This document shows, piece after piece, positions 6,861-14,668 of a stretch of 33,955 bases of DNA. Below the pieces are notes generated by a model that was given only the letters and a program-made list of their open reading frames with translations, was not told the DNA's origin and made no database searches. Source of the stretch: RI-92 sp037384645 (lineage in GTDB: Bacteria > Pseudomonadota > Gammaproteobacteria > UBA6429 > Thiohalophilaceae); assembly GCA_037384645.1 (NCBI GenBank), contig JARRNT010000059.1:1-33955 (forward strand), given 5' to 3'. Both the position numbers and the translations under genes were made by a program. Position 1 is the first letter of the stretch; each line of letters starts with the position of its first letter.

Positions 6861-7679
6861 TCAGTGTACTCCCAGATATTCGGCATCGTCAGCCGAGACA
6901 AATCCATCCCGGAACCCCAGCGCGGCCAGCGCCTTGCGTCCCTGCTGCGTATGCGTCAGGTTCAGCAGGCAGGCCTTGATACGCTGCCTGTTCCTTTCCG
7001 ACATATCCGTTCTCACGGCAATCGGCATCTGCGGTTGCGGTGGCGTCTCGGCAATGATGCGCAGTTGCCGGCGCACGTGTTCGGGCATGGAGCGTAAGGA
7101 CGGACGCCAGGTACCAATAATATCCACCAGGCCGGAGTAAAGCGCCATCAGGGCCGAATCCTGGGAACCGAAGTACTGGACGCGAAACATTTTTTTGTCG
7201 GGAAACCCCAGACGCAGACCGGGATGCAGCTGTTCCGGCCGAAGTGACTTGATGGGGCCATCCTTGCGCACCACCAGGATCCCGGTAAAAGGTAGCTGTG
7301 CCACCTTCACAATAACGCGGTATCCCGCCTTGCGGGCCTCGGTATAGGTTAACGGATTCAGGTAAATGATGTCGTATTCACGTTGCTTTACGCGTTGCAT
7401 ATAGCGGCTTAAACTCGGTGCCGTCACGAACTGAACCGGCATGTTCACGGCCTGTTGCAGATTCTCGGCCAGAGGCATAAACATGGCAGCGAGCTTGGTC
7501 GGGCTCTGTAGCGGCAGCACGCCAAAACGCAAATACCGCGGCAAACTCCCGGCAGCCCGGGCCGTGCTCGTTGCCACCAGCAACAGCATTAACAGGCAGA
7601 TAGAGACAGGGCGCAGGACAGGCACGGATCGATGCCCGGATTGATGGCGTTGGGTAAGTTGACGGATTCGTATGCCCAT
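6861..7679 (-). CDS. PhnD-like periplasmic binding protein, probable sensor subunit
   Basis: A 272-residue protein with a long basic N-terminus and a signal peptide ending near ARA (about residue 43). The mature part matches PhnD/phosphonate-type solute-binding proteins: LRFGVLPLQSP, YDIIYLNPLTYTEA, GILVVRKDGPI, LRLGFPDKKMF, then SALMALYSGLVDIIGTW. No ABC permease or ATPase gene is present nearby. Instead its stop is one base from the start of the histidine kinase, so it probably binds a ligand and signals through the kinase. PhnD-like domains also form the sensing part of the tetrathionate kinase TtrS, so a sulfur oxyanion is a plausible ligand. That is inference. Confidence 0.82.
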   Translation of the reverse strand: MGIRIRQLTQRHQSGHRSVPVLRPVSICLLMLLLVATSTARAAGSLPRYLRFGVLPLQSPTKLAAMFMPLAENLQQAVNMPVQFVTAPSLSRYMQRVKQREYDIIYLNPLTYTEARKAGYRVIVKVAQLPFTGILVVRKDGPIKSLRPEQLHPGLRLGFPDKKMFRVQYFGSQDSALMALYSGLVDIIGTWRPSLRSMPEHVRRQLRIIAETPPQPQMPIAVRTDMSERNRQRIKACLLNLTHTQQGRKALAALGFRDGFVSADDAEYLGVH

Positions 7680-7806
7680 GGAGATTACTCTTTACATCAT
7701 AGTCGGGTGACAGGAAGCGGCGCAAGCGCAGCCAGGCAAGATCAGCCCACCTTTCGTGGCTCAACTGACCGCCCGGCAGATCCCCTGCCGGAATGCGCCG
7801 GTTCTC

Positions 7807-8700
7807 TCAGTCCACCGGATTTTCCAGCACGCCGATTGGTGCAATCGCGATCTTCACCATGTTACCCCGTTGCAAATATCGCGGTGGCTTGAATCCCATG
7901 CCAACCCCGGCAGGAGTCCCGGTGGCAATGATATCACCGGGCTCCAGTGTCATTGCCCGGGACAGGGTTGCAATCTGGCTGGGTATATCAAAAATCATGC
8001 TGGCGACCACGTCGTCCTGGCGCAACTCGTCGTCGACCCAGGTCTGGACCCGCAGACGGCTGACATCCGTGATCTCATCGGCAGTGACGATTGCCGGCCC
8101 CATGGGGCAATAACCATCCAGACTCTTGCCCAGAAACCATTGCTGGTGATCCCCCTGCAGGCGTCGCGAGGTCACGTCATTGAGGATGGAATAGCCATAG
8201 ACATGTTGCAGGGCGTCCTCGGGCTGAATACCGCGCCCGCCTTGGCCGATGATCACGGCAAGCTCTCCCTCATAATCGGTGGAATGCGTGGTATCCAGCC
8301 TGGCCGGGATTGGGACATTCGGACCAATGACCGTGGTCGTGGCCTTGGTAAAAAAGATGGGCTTCTCCGGCGCATCCTGCCTGTCCCCACCCAGCAGAGC
8401 AGAACCGGTATGCTGCAATTCCTGTACATGCGCACGATAATTCTTGCCAATACATAAAATATTGCGTGCTGGTCGCGGTATCGGTGCCAGCAATGTGACC
8501 TGTTCCTGCGCGATGCGTCCCTTACCGGAAGCCAGCGCCTCGTGAGCCGCAGCCAGTGTCGCGCTTCCCTGCGAGATGAATGTCAGCATATCTCCTGGTA
8601 GTCGCTCATCGACCTGTTGCAGGTCGACAACCTGCCGTTGCTCGATATCCAGTACGCCAACCCGGACCCGGTTAGCCTGGCTAAAGCTGATTAAATGCAT
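7807..8700 (-). CDS. Fumarylacetoacetate hydrolase-family protein
   Basis: A 297-residue cytoplasmic enzyme of the FAH family. The catalytic domain covers about residues 78-297: NILCIGKNYRAHV at its start, the metal site DYEGELAVIIG, then YGYSILNDVTSRRLQ, FLGKSLDGYCPMGP and the end signature GDIIATGTPAGVGMG. Members cleave or hydrate 2-oxo acids (acylpyruvate hydrolase, oxaloacetate decarboxylase, 2-oxo-pentenoate hydratase); the substrate cannot be read from sequence. It lies upstream of the PhnD-like gene on the same strand with a 127-nt gap, so co-transcription is possible but there is no obvious functional link. The start has no clear ribosome site. Confidence 0.9.
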   Translation of the reverse strand: MHLISFSQANRVRVGVLDIEQRQVVDLQQVDERLPGDMLTFISQGSATLAAAHEALASGKGRIAQEQVTLLAPIPRPARNILCIGKNYRAHVQELQHTGSALLGGDRQDAPEKPIFFTKATTTVIGPNVPIPARLDTTHSTDYEGELAVIIGQGGRGIQPEDALQHVYGYSILNDVTSRRLQGDHQQWFLGKSLDGYCPMGPAIVTADEITDVSRLRVQTWVDDELRQDDVVASMIFDIPSQIATLSRAMTLEPGDIIATGTPAGVGMGFKPPRYLQRGNMVKIAIAPIGVLENPVD

Positions 8701-8748
8701 AGAGAATCTTACCTTGTCGAATAAACATTAGTATTTTTATCAGTCTTA

Positions 8749-9111
8749 CTATACGGCCAATATGCTCAATCGCCAATCAAAATCCTGACTATACGAATCG
8801 AGAAACAGCAGCAGATCGGCGTCAGACCATTTAATTATATTTCTTTTGCTATTTATATAAAGAAAGGCGAACTCAACCCGCTTTTTTGTATCCAATATTG
8901 CAAATGCCTGATTGCTCACAAGGCCATTCATCTGATGCACTAGCAGCACAGGCAACTTCTTGCGGTCGAGACATGCTGTCATTTTGTATTTGTCAGACCG
9001 GTTCACTTGCGCGAACGCAAGCGCTCGCCACTGTTCGACCCGGCGACTCCTGCTAACCGCGAACGCGTACATATCGAGGTCGACGCAGTTCGGCCGGGGC
9101 TTGTCATTCAT
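8749..9111 (-). CDS. Hypothetical protein, uncertain
   Basis: A possible gene of 120 residues in AT-richer DNA than its neighbours, divergent from petA. The second half reads like a folded domain (AFAILDTKKRVEFAFLYINSKRNIIKW, then DADLLLFLDSYSQDFDW), although the start is doubtful: no ribosome site is seen before this ATG and upstream in-frame ATGs exist up to 9168. There is no signal peptide or membrane span. I do not recognise a family. It could be a real but rare gene or a chance open frame. Confidence 0.4.
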   Translation of the reverse strand: MNDKPRPNCVDLDMYAFAVSRSRRVEQWRALAFAQVNRSDKYKMTACLDRKKLPVLLVHQMNGLVSNQAFAILDTKKRVEFAFLYINSKRNIIKWSDADLLLFLDSYSQDFDWRLSILAV

Positions 9112-9117
9112 CAACCA

Positions 9118-9156
9118 GGTTGTGCACGTGCGCATGTTTTTTCGTTGCACACAACC
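9118..9156. promoter_or_regulatory. Inverted repeat upstream of petA
   Basis: GGTTGTG at 9118-9124 is repeated inverted as CACAACC at 9150-9156, with a 25-bp spacer, ending 24 bp before the Rieske start codon. An 11-bp palindrome (CAACC-A-GGTTG) overlaps the left arm. It may be an operator or a leader hairpin for petABC. No known factor is matched. Confidence 0.35.
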
Positions 9157-9180
9157 CGCTGTTAGCAAATGGAGCCAGGA

Positions 9181-9810
9181 ATGTCCCAGAAAGACCAGGA
9201 TAAAATCAACCTCAAGCGTCGACGATTCCTGATCGCCACGACTACCATAACCGGTGGCACCATTGTTGGTGTGGCTGCCGCGCCCTTCGTATTTTCGATG
9301 GAACCATCAGCTGCAGCGGTTGCTGCCGGCGCACCCATCGAAGTCGATATCAGCAAGATTGCACCCGGCGAACTTATCACTGTGAAATGGCGAGCGAGGC
9401 CGGTCTGGGTCCTTAATCGTACCCGGCCCCAACTCAACGAACTACCGAAACTTGATCCCCGCCTCAAGGATCCTGATTCTAAACAGCCGCAGCAAATCGC
9501 TGCTTGCGTCAATGGCTACCGTTCACTCAAGCCAAAATACTTTATATGTGTTGCAATCTGCACTCACCTCGGTTGTGTCCCCACCTACCGCCCGGATATT
9601 GCGCCCCCCGACCTGGGGCCGAACTGGGAGGGTGGATTTTTCTGTCCCTGCCACGGCTCACGTTACGATCTGGCAGGCCGGGTGTTTGATGGCTCGCCGG
9701 CACCACTGAACCTGCCAGTTCCGCCTCATTACTACATCAATGAGACTACAGTGCGCATTGGTGAACTCAAGGGTGGAGGCGAAAAGAACTGGCATCCCAA
9801 AACATGGTAA
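9181..9810 (+). CDS. petA: Ubiquinol-cytochrome c reductase, Rieske iron-sulfur subunit
   Basis: A 209-residue subunit of the bc1 complex, which oxidises ubiquinol and reduces cytochrome c. It has a Tat signal (KRRRFLIATT) that doubles as the membrane anchor (TTTITGGTIVGVAAAPFVF). The two cluster-binding loops are CTHLGC (Cys127, His129, Cys132) and CPCHGS (Cys155, Cys157, His158), supplying the two Cys and two His ligands of the 2Fe-2S centre. The start is the ATG with GGAG six bases before it; four extra residues would result from an upstream ATG. Length is typical. It is the first gene of petABC, 18 nt before the cytochrome b gene. Confidence 0.97.
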   Translation: MSQKDQDKINLKRRRFLIATTTITGGTIVGVAAAPFVFSMEPSAAAVAAGAPIEVDISKIAPGELITVKWRARPVWVLNRTRPQLNELPKLDPRLKDPDSKQPQQIAACVNGYRSLKPKYFICVAICTHLGCVPTYRPDIAPPDLGPNWEGGFFCPCHGSRYDLAGRVFDGSPAPLNLPVPPHYYINETTVRIGELKGGGEKNWHPKTW

Positions 9811-9828
9811 TCAGAGGGCCACTTTAAA

Positions 9829-11223
9829 ATGAACAAACAGAATTCCGGCTTACTCACATGGGTCAATACCCGTTTTCCACTCAGCGAGCTGTGGAACGAA
9901 CACATGGCGCGCTACTATGCGCCGAAAAATTTCAACTTCTGGTATTACTTTGGTTCTCTCGCCTTACTCGTACTGGTAATGCAAATCGTGACCGGTATCT
10001 GGCTTGCCATGAATTACACACCGAATTCAAAGCTGGCCTTTGATTCAGTGGAATACATCATGCGTGATGTACCATGGGGCTGGCTAATCCGGTTCATGCA
10101 CTCCACCGGTGCATCCGCATTCTTTATTATTATTTATCTACATATGTTCCGGGGCTTAATCTATGGTTCCTACAAACGCCCACGCGAACTCATCTGGCTG
10201 ATCGGCGCTGTCATTTTTGTCTTGCTCATGGCCGAGGCATTCATGGGTTACCTGCTACCCTGGGGGCAAATGTCATACTGGGGTGCGGAAGTAATCACTT
10301 CACTGTTTGGCGCCATCCCCTGGGTCGGCGGTGGACTGGAAACCTGGATCCGCGGCGACTATAACGTCGCCAATGCCACCTTGAACCGTTTTTTTGCCTG
10401 GCATGTTGTGCTCATTCCCATCCTGTTACTTGCCCTTGTCCTGATACACATTATTGCCCTGCATCGCGTTGGCTCTAACAACCCCGATGGCGTGGAGATT
10501 CATGACAATACCGATGACAAGGGGGTCCCGCTGGATGGCGTCCCCTTCCATCCTTACTATACCGTCAAGGACCTTGTTGGCGTCGGCGTGTTTCTCACCC
10601 TGTTTGCACTGGTGGTGTTCTTTGCGCCAACGCTGCATGGCTGGTTCCTGGAACCGGATAATTTTCAAATGGCCAATACCCTGAAAACACCACCTGAGAT
10701 AAAACCCCTGTGGTATTTCATGCCGTTTTACGCCATGTTGCGTTCGGTCCCGAATAAACTGACCGGCGTCATCACCATGGGCGCATCTATATTCCTGATT
10801 TTTCTCGCTCCCTGGCTGGATAGTAGCCCGGTCAAATCTCATCGTTATCGTGGCGCGCTTTACCAGTTAGCCCTCGGCATTTTTGCCTTTACCTTCGTGT
10901 TTCTCGGCTATATGGGACAGGAGGCGCCCACGCCGGCGCATGCAGACCTGGGTTTTCGCTTCACCGAGCTCTATTTTTCCTTTTTTATCCTCATGATCAT
11001 TTATAGCAAACCACGCAGCCATCGCAGCTACATCAGTATTCTCGTGATTGCATTCCTTCTGATCTTTGCTCTCGACTGGCTGCGGGTTGGCGCCATTCCG
11101 ATCTCAATCATGTTACGTACCTGGTGGATCCCCGTATTGTACTGGCTGGTTTTTATTTCATTGCCGATATTTACCCGGCTCCATCTTCCGGAGAAGGTTC
11201 CTGCAAGGGTGACATCTAAATGA
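9829..11223 (+). CDS. petB: Cytochrome b of the bc1 complex
   Basis: A 464-residue polytopic protein. Paired heme b ligands are visible in span B (MHSTGASAFFIIIYLHMFRG) and span D (FFAWHVVLIPILLLALVLIH). The Qo-site element reads KPLWYFMPFYAMLRSVPNK, the PLWY form of the PEWY loop. It carries both the N-terminal b6-like and the C-terminal subunit IV-like halves, as in proteobacterial bc1. Its last codons overlap the cytochrome c1 start in an ATGA, so the two are translationally coupled. With petA and petC it forms a complete three-subunit complex that passes electrons from quinol to cytochrome c, or in lithotrophs can run in reverse to make NADH. Confidence 0.97.
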   Translation: MNKQNSGLLTWVNTRFPLSELWNEHMARYYAPKNFNFWYYFGSLALLVLVMQIVTGIWLAMNYTPNSKLAFDSVEYIMRDVPWGWLIRFMHSTGASAFFIIIYLHMFRGLIYGSYKRPRELIWLIGAVIFVLLMAEAFMGYLLPWGQMSYWGAEVITSLFGAIPWVGGGLETWIRGDYNVANATLNRFFAWHVVLIPILLLALVLIHIIALHRVGSNNPDGVEIHDNTDDKGVPLDGVPFHPYYTVKDLVGVGVFLTLFALVVFFAPTLHGWFLEPDNFQMANTLKTPPEIKPLWYFMPFYAMLRSVPNKLTGVITMGASIFLIFLAPWLDSSPVKSHRYRGALYQLALGIFAFTFVFLGYMGQEAPTPAHADLGFRFTELYFSFFILMIIYSKPRSHRSYISILVIAFLLIFALDWLRVGAIPISIMLRTWWIPVLYWLVFISLPIFTRLHLPEKVPARVTSK

Positions 11224-11966
11224 TCAAATATATATCCATATTGTTTTTTGCCTTATCCCTGATTCCGCCCTGCACCTGGGCCGACACAACGCTGCAATTA
11301 CGGCATATGCAAGTCGACACGACGAACAAGCTGTCGTTAATACGCGGTGCCCATGAGTTCACCAATTACTGTCTCAGCTGCCATGCGGCCAGGCAGGTTC
11401 GTTACCAGCAACTCTTGCCCGGTCTTGGCCTGACCGACAAACAACTCCAGGATAACCTGATGTTGCCGGGGCGAAAACTTGGCGACAAAATGAAGGTGAG
11501 TATGACCGCCGGGGAAGGCAAAAAGTGGTTCGGCACAGCCCCGCCAGACCTGTCAGATATCGAGCGTGTTCGCGGTGCCGACTGGCTCTACACTTACCTG
11601 ACCAGCTTTTATCTTGACCCATCACGGCCGACGGGGGTTAATAACCGGGTTTTCCCCAAGGTCGCCATGCCCGATGTCCTCTGGCAGCAGCAGGGTTTGC
11701 AAAAGCCGGTATACAAAACTGTCAAAAATGCGGATGGCAAAGCCCAGCGGGTTATCACCGGACTCAAACTGGTGACACAGGGTTCGATGACACCGAAACA
11801 ATTCGACAGGACAATGAAGGACCTGGTGAATTTTCTCGCCTATATAAGTGCTCCCTATAAGCATAAAAGTCATGTTGTCGGTCTCTGGGTTATTGCCTTA
11901 CTGATACTGTTCACGATCTCTGCTTATTTTCTTAAGCGAGAATACTGGAAAGACGTTGATCATTAA
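11220..11966 (+). CDS. petC: Cytochrome c1 of the bc1 complex
   Basis: A 248-residue heme protein with a signal peptide (ILFFALSLIPPCTWA), a single heme-binding CLSCH (Cys51, Cys54, His55), a methionine ligand region VAMPDVLW, and a C-terminal membrane anchor (VVGLWVIALLILFTISAYFL) followed by a basic tail. It is periplasmic and receives electrons from the Rieske centre. It starts inside the petB stop codon and is followed about 120 nt downstream by a strong rho-independent terminator, which closes the petABC operon. Confidence 0.96.
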   Translation: MIKYISILFFALSLIPPCTWADTTLQLRHMQVDTTNKLSLIRGAHEFTNYCLSCHAARQVRYQQLLPGLGLTDKQLQDNLMLPGRKLGDKMKVSMTAGEGKKWFGTAPPDLSDIERVRGADWLYTYLTSFYLDPSRPTGVNNRVFPKVAMPDVLWQQQGLQKPVYKTVKNADGKAQRVITGLKLVTQGSMTPKQFDRTMKDLVNFLAYISAPYKHKSHVVGLWVIALLILFTISAYFLKREYWKDVDH

Positions 11967-12083
11967 TCATGATAACGCCTGGCAGGCAATTCAGCTTAAC
12001 CCGGATGTCCTCCCGGCAGTAATTGCTGAATGCAACGAGAAAATAATAATATTGAGCAATTATTGTTTAGCAGATGAAATTAA

Positions 12084-12110
12084 CGCCCCACCTGGCGGTG
12101 GGGCGTTTTT
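12084..12110 (+). terminator. Rho-independent terminator of petABC
   Basis: A perfect 9-bp stem CGCCCCACC / GGTGGGGCG with a TGGC tetraloop, followed at once by TTTTT. It lies between the convergent petC and the exported DsrE-like gene, and the U-run is on the plus side only. Confidence 0.93.
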
Positions 12111-12125
12111 ACAGACAGGTGTGGA

Positions 12126-12620
12126 TTACAGGCTATCTGCCGGTGGTGGTGCAGGATGAATATACGCCCAGCCCTCAGATTCACGCAGGGTAATTTCGCC
12201 AACCCCTGACGGCACGATGGTGATAAATGAATAGAGCTTGTTGCGGTTCACATGCCTTTCACGGAGTGTGTTGGCACATTGGGCGAGAATGACACCATCC
12301 TTCTTCAGCTCTTCCAGCCTTTTTTTGAAACCGTTGTTCTTGACATACACATCGAAGCCGCCGCTATTGGCAATCAGTTCGACATGGATGTGACCCTTCA
12401 CACGTTTGTCCTTGATCAGGTTCTCGATGTTATTGAGTGTCTTCTTGATAGCATGATTACCAGCGCTGTCGAGCTGAAATATTGCGCCATATTCATGGTG
12501 ATGATTCGACCTGGCAGGAACCGCAACGCCGGCCAGCGCCTGCCCCGCAGCCAGACTCATAAATGCGCCGATCAGAACTGCCTTTGTCGAATGCTTGATA
12601 GAACATGCGTTCTTGGTCAT
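12126..12620 (-). CDS. Exported DsrE-family protein (CANT motif)
   Basis: A 164-residue protein with a signal peptide cleaved near ALA-30. The mature part belongs to the DsrE/DsrF-like family typical of exported copies: a strand IHVELIANSGG, a helix, GVILAQCANTLRER with Cys115 in the CANT motif, and the C-terminal pattern TIVPSGVGEITLRESEGWAYIHP. A strong ribosome site (AAGGAG) precedes the ATG. The role of these periplasmic DsrE proteins is not settled; the conserved cysteine suggests binding of sulfane sulfur. A related exported protein is encoded about 240 nt upstream on the same strand. It converges on petC across the terminator. Confidence 0.88.
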   Translation of the reverse strand: MTKNACSIKHSTKAVLIGAFMSLAAGQALAGVAVPARSNHHHEYGAIFQLDSAGNHAIKKTLNNIENLIKDKRVKGHIHVELIANSGGFDVYVKNNGFKKRLEELKKDGVILAQCANTLRERHVNRNKLYSFITIVPSGVGEITLRESEGWAYIHPAPPPADSL

Positions 12621-12861
12621 CGATTGTCTCCTTATGGTGTTTTATAATGATTATCTTCGCCTAGACAATTTATACGGACTATGCAGCGCGCACAAGTCGC
12701 AGGCAGCTAGTTAGACCATGAAAAAACCTCATTAGTTCTACCGGTTCAGGGCGTCATGTCGCTCACATATCACCCGGTTTAACTAACGTAGTCTCTAAGC
12801 TAACGCCAGGATCTCGTTGATAAAGAAACAAAAAATTCAGGATACCGGCAACAAACCAGGC

Positions 12862-13269
12862 TCAGGGTTTGAAATAGACCCAGCCGTCGGCCTGTCGCTC
12901 CAGGATATGCACGGCACCAAATGGCACGACGGGTACACCGGGATCCAGGTCACTCTTTTTGACGTGATCCGTTTTCAGAGAGCGGCCACAGGCCAGCAAC
13001 TTGATACCGGCACCCTGCACCTGCTGGACCAGCGGCTCTTCATTATTCAGAGGGGTCAGCAATTTGACCGTAGGCCCGAACACCACGATTTCAAATTTCG
13101 TATCCGTCAGCACGCTTTTCATATTGATGGCAAGCTTGAGGGCATGTTCAAAGGCTGCCCGGCTACCATTCGCCTGCACCACAACACCCTTGATCTTTCC
13201 CGCCATGGCGATGTTGACGGCACAACATGACAACAGCAATGTTGCAATAAATATTAAACGTTTGTACAT
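12862..13269 (-). CDS. Exported DsrE-family protein
   Basis: A 135-residue protein with a signal peptide ending near AMA-23. The mature domain has the same plan as the neighbour downstream: KIKGVVVQANGS, FEIVVFGPTVKLL, then GIKLLACGRSL with Cys94 at the sulfur-binding position, and a C-terminal ILERQADGWVYFKP. The start was placed at the ATG after AGGAG; the longer in-frame reading lacks a signal peptide. Two exported DsrE-like proteins side by side in a sulfur oxidiser suggest a periplasmic sulfur-handling step, but no experiment on this family supports a specific reaction that I can cite. Confidence 0.86.
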   Translation of the reverse strand: MYKRLIFIATLLLSCCAVNIAMAGKIKGVVVQANGSRAAFEHALKLAINMKSVLTDTKFEIVVFGPTVKLLTPLNNEEPLVQQVQGAGIKLLACGRSLKTDHVKKSDLDPGVPVVPFGAVHILERQADGWVYFKP

Positions 13270-13388
13270 AGTTGACTCCTGATATATGCATTTTGCCCTG
13301 TTATTGGACATTAGCTTGTCCCTAAAAGTTGGCACACAAACGTCAAAGTATACAATGTTCAGCCTGGCTAACCCACACGCCTTAAGCT

Positions 13389-14282
13389 TTATGCCTGCTT
13401 ATCGCCCAGCCGGATGCCACAAACGGCTTCCTGAATTTCCAGTATCGAGATGGAATCGTTCTCACTCTTACCCTGACCGACGACGGCATTGAGGTATTGC
13501 GCGACATTTGCCGCACCCGGCAAGGCCAGACCCAGTTCGTGGGCCGATTCCATTGCAATTCGCAGGTCTTTATGATGCAAACCCGCCTTGAAGCCTGGTT
13601 TGAAATTACGCTCGAGCATGCGCTGACCATGGGATTCCAGCACACGGCTGCCGGCAAAGCCTCCCATCAGGGCGGCACGCACCTTTACCGGATCCACACC
13701 GGATGCCTGTGCCAGCAAAAGTGCCTCGCCAACCGCCGCAATGGCCTGTGCCACGACGATTTGATTACAGGCCTTGGTCACTTGTCCGGCACCATTGTCG
13801 CCAATATAAACAATGTTTTTTCCCATGCACTCAAACAACGGTAACACTCGTTCATAAATGTTGCGTTCCCCACCGACCATGATCGATAGCGTTGCCTCGA
13901 TCGCACCCTGTTCACCACCGGATACGGGCGCATCCAGCATGTGAACAGCATGCTGCTTCAGAGTCCCGGCCAGATTACGCGTTGCCAGCGGTGAGATAGT
14001 GCTCATATCAACCACGATACTATCAGCACGTGCACCTGCCATGATGCCGTCATCGGCCAGGATGACCTGCTCCACATCGGGGGTATCGGACACGCAAATA
14101 AAGATAACCTCGCTTTGCGCCGCCACCTGTGAGGAGCTTGCGCAAGCCATGGCCCCGGCCTGTTCCAATGGCTCCATCATATGTGGTCGACGTGCATGAA
14201 CGGCCAGTTTATGCCCGGTCTTTAGCAGATTAAGCGCCATTGGCCGACCCATAATTCCCAGTCCTATAAATCCGAGATTCAT
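13389..14282 (-). CDS. glxR: 2-hydroxy-3-oxopropionate (tartronate semialdehyde) reductase
   Basis: A 297-residue member of the beta-hydroxyacid dehydrogenase family. The N-terminal Rossmann fold has GFIGLGIMG with MALNLLK following, then the substrate loop DAPVSGGEQGA and the catalytic lysine region GAGQVTKACNQ. It reduces tartronate semialdehyde to glycerate with NAD(P)H. In an autotroph with RuBisCO this fits the glycerate route for recycling 2-phosphoglycolate, although no glyoxylate carboligase gene is seen here. A 3-hydroxyisobutyrate dehydrogenase-like activity is the main alternative. A good ribosome site (AGGAGG) precedes the ATG. Confidence 0.85.
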   Translation of the reverse strand: MNLGFIGLGIMGRPMALNLLKTGHKLAVHARRPHMMEPLEQAGAMACASSSQVAAQSEVIFICVSDTPDVEQVILADDGIMAGARADSIVVDMSTISPLATRNLAGTLKQHAVHMLDAPVSGGEQGAIEATLSIMVGGERNIYERVLPLFECMGKNIVYIGDNGAGQVTKACNQIVVAQAIAAVGEALLLAQASGVDPVKVRAALMGGFAGSRVLESHGQRMLERNFKPGFKAGLHHKDLRIAMESAHELGLALPGAANVAQYLNAVVGQGKSENDSISILEIQEAVCGIRLGDKQA

Positions 14283-14668
14283 TGTTTTTCCTCCTGCTGC
14301 GTTATTAATCCGTGGTTCATCTGCTCCGGTATCTAGTGATGACGTGTTATAAATTTAGCCTAAACCGAACATCAAATCCGGTTACGCCAGGCGGGCTATA
14401 CCGGTGTATTACATACATCGAAAGCATGCCTGGGAATGCGTTATCCGATTCAAGCAGCAATCGGTCAGGCAGGAACAACCGCGCACGAATGCGGATAATA
14501 AGTCCTTGTATACACTCCCGCTGACTGCAGGTCGCAGATTTTCTCTGATCGCGCCAGGCATATACAGACTCCGGAGATAATTTTGGCAACACTGAAAAAG
14601 CGGGACCCAGTATACAACTTCGCCGAATTTTGCTTTAAACTCTACTGTAAATCATTAAAGTATATTCT
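14283..14668. other. Intergenic stretch between glxR and the cNMP-binding-like gene
   Basis: Divergent promoter region of 386 bp between glxR (minus) and the next gene (plus). No convincing gene, tRNA or terminator is visible; the short open frames here have no ribosome site. The last 45 bases before the plus-strand gene are AT-rich and could hold its promoter. Confidence 0.5.

Noticed and set aside
13281..13303. A second NsrR operator near ATATGCATTTT
   Set aside because: The left half resembles the consensus, but the right half does not match at the required 11-1-11 spacing.
13329..13345. Possible sigma54 promoter starting TTGGCACAC on the plus strand
   Set aside because: The -24 part is good, but the -12 part lacks the required TTGC, and it would read into the 3' end of a minus-strand gene.
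14347..14592. 81-residue open frame upstream of glxR
   Set aside because: No ribosome site, an irregular composition and no family resemblance; it lies in a divergent promoter region.
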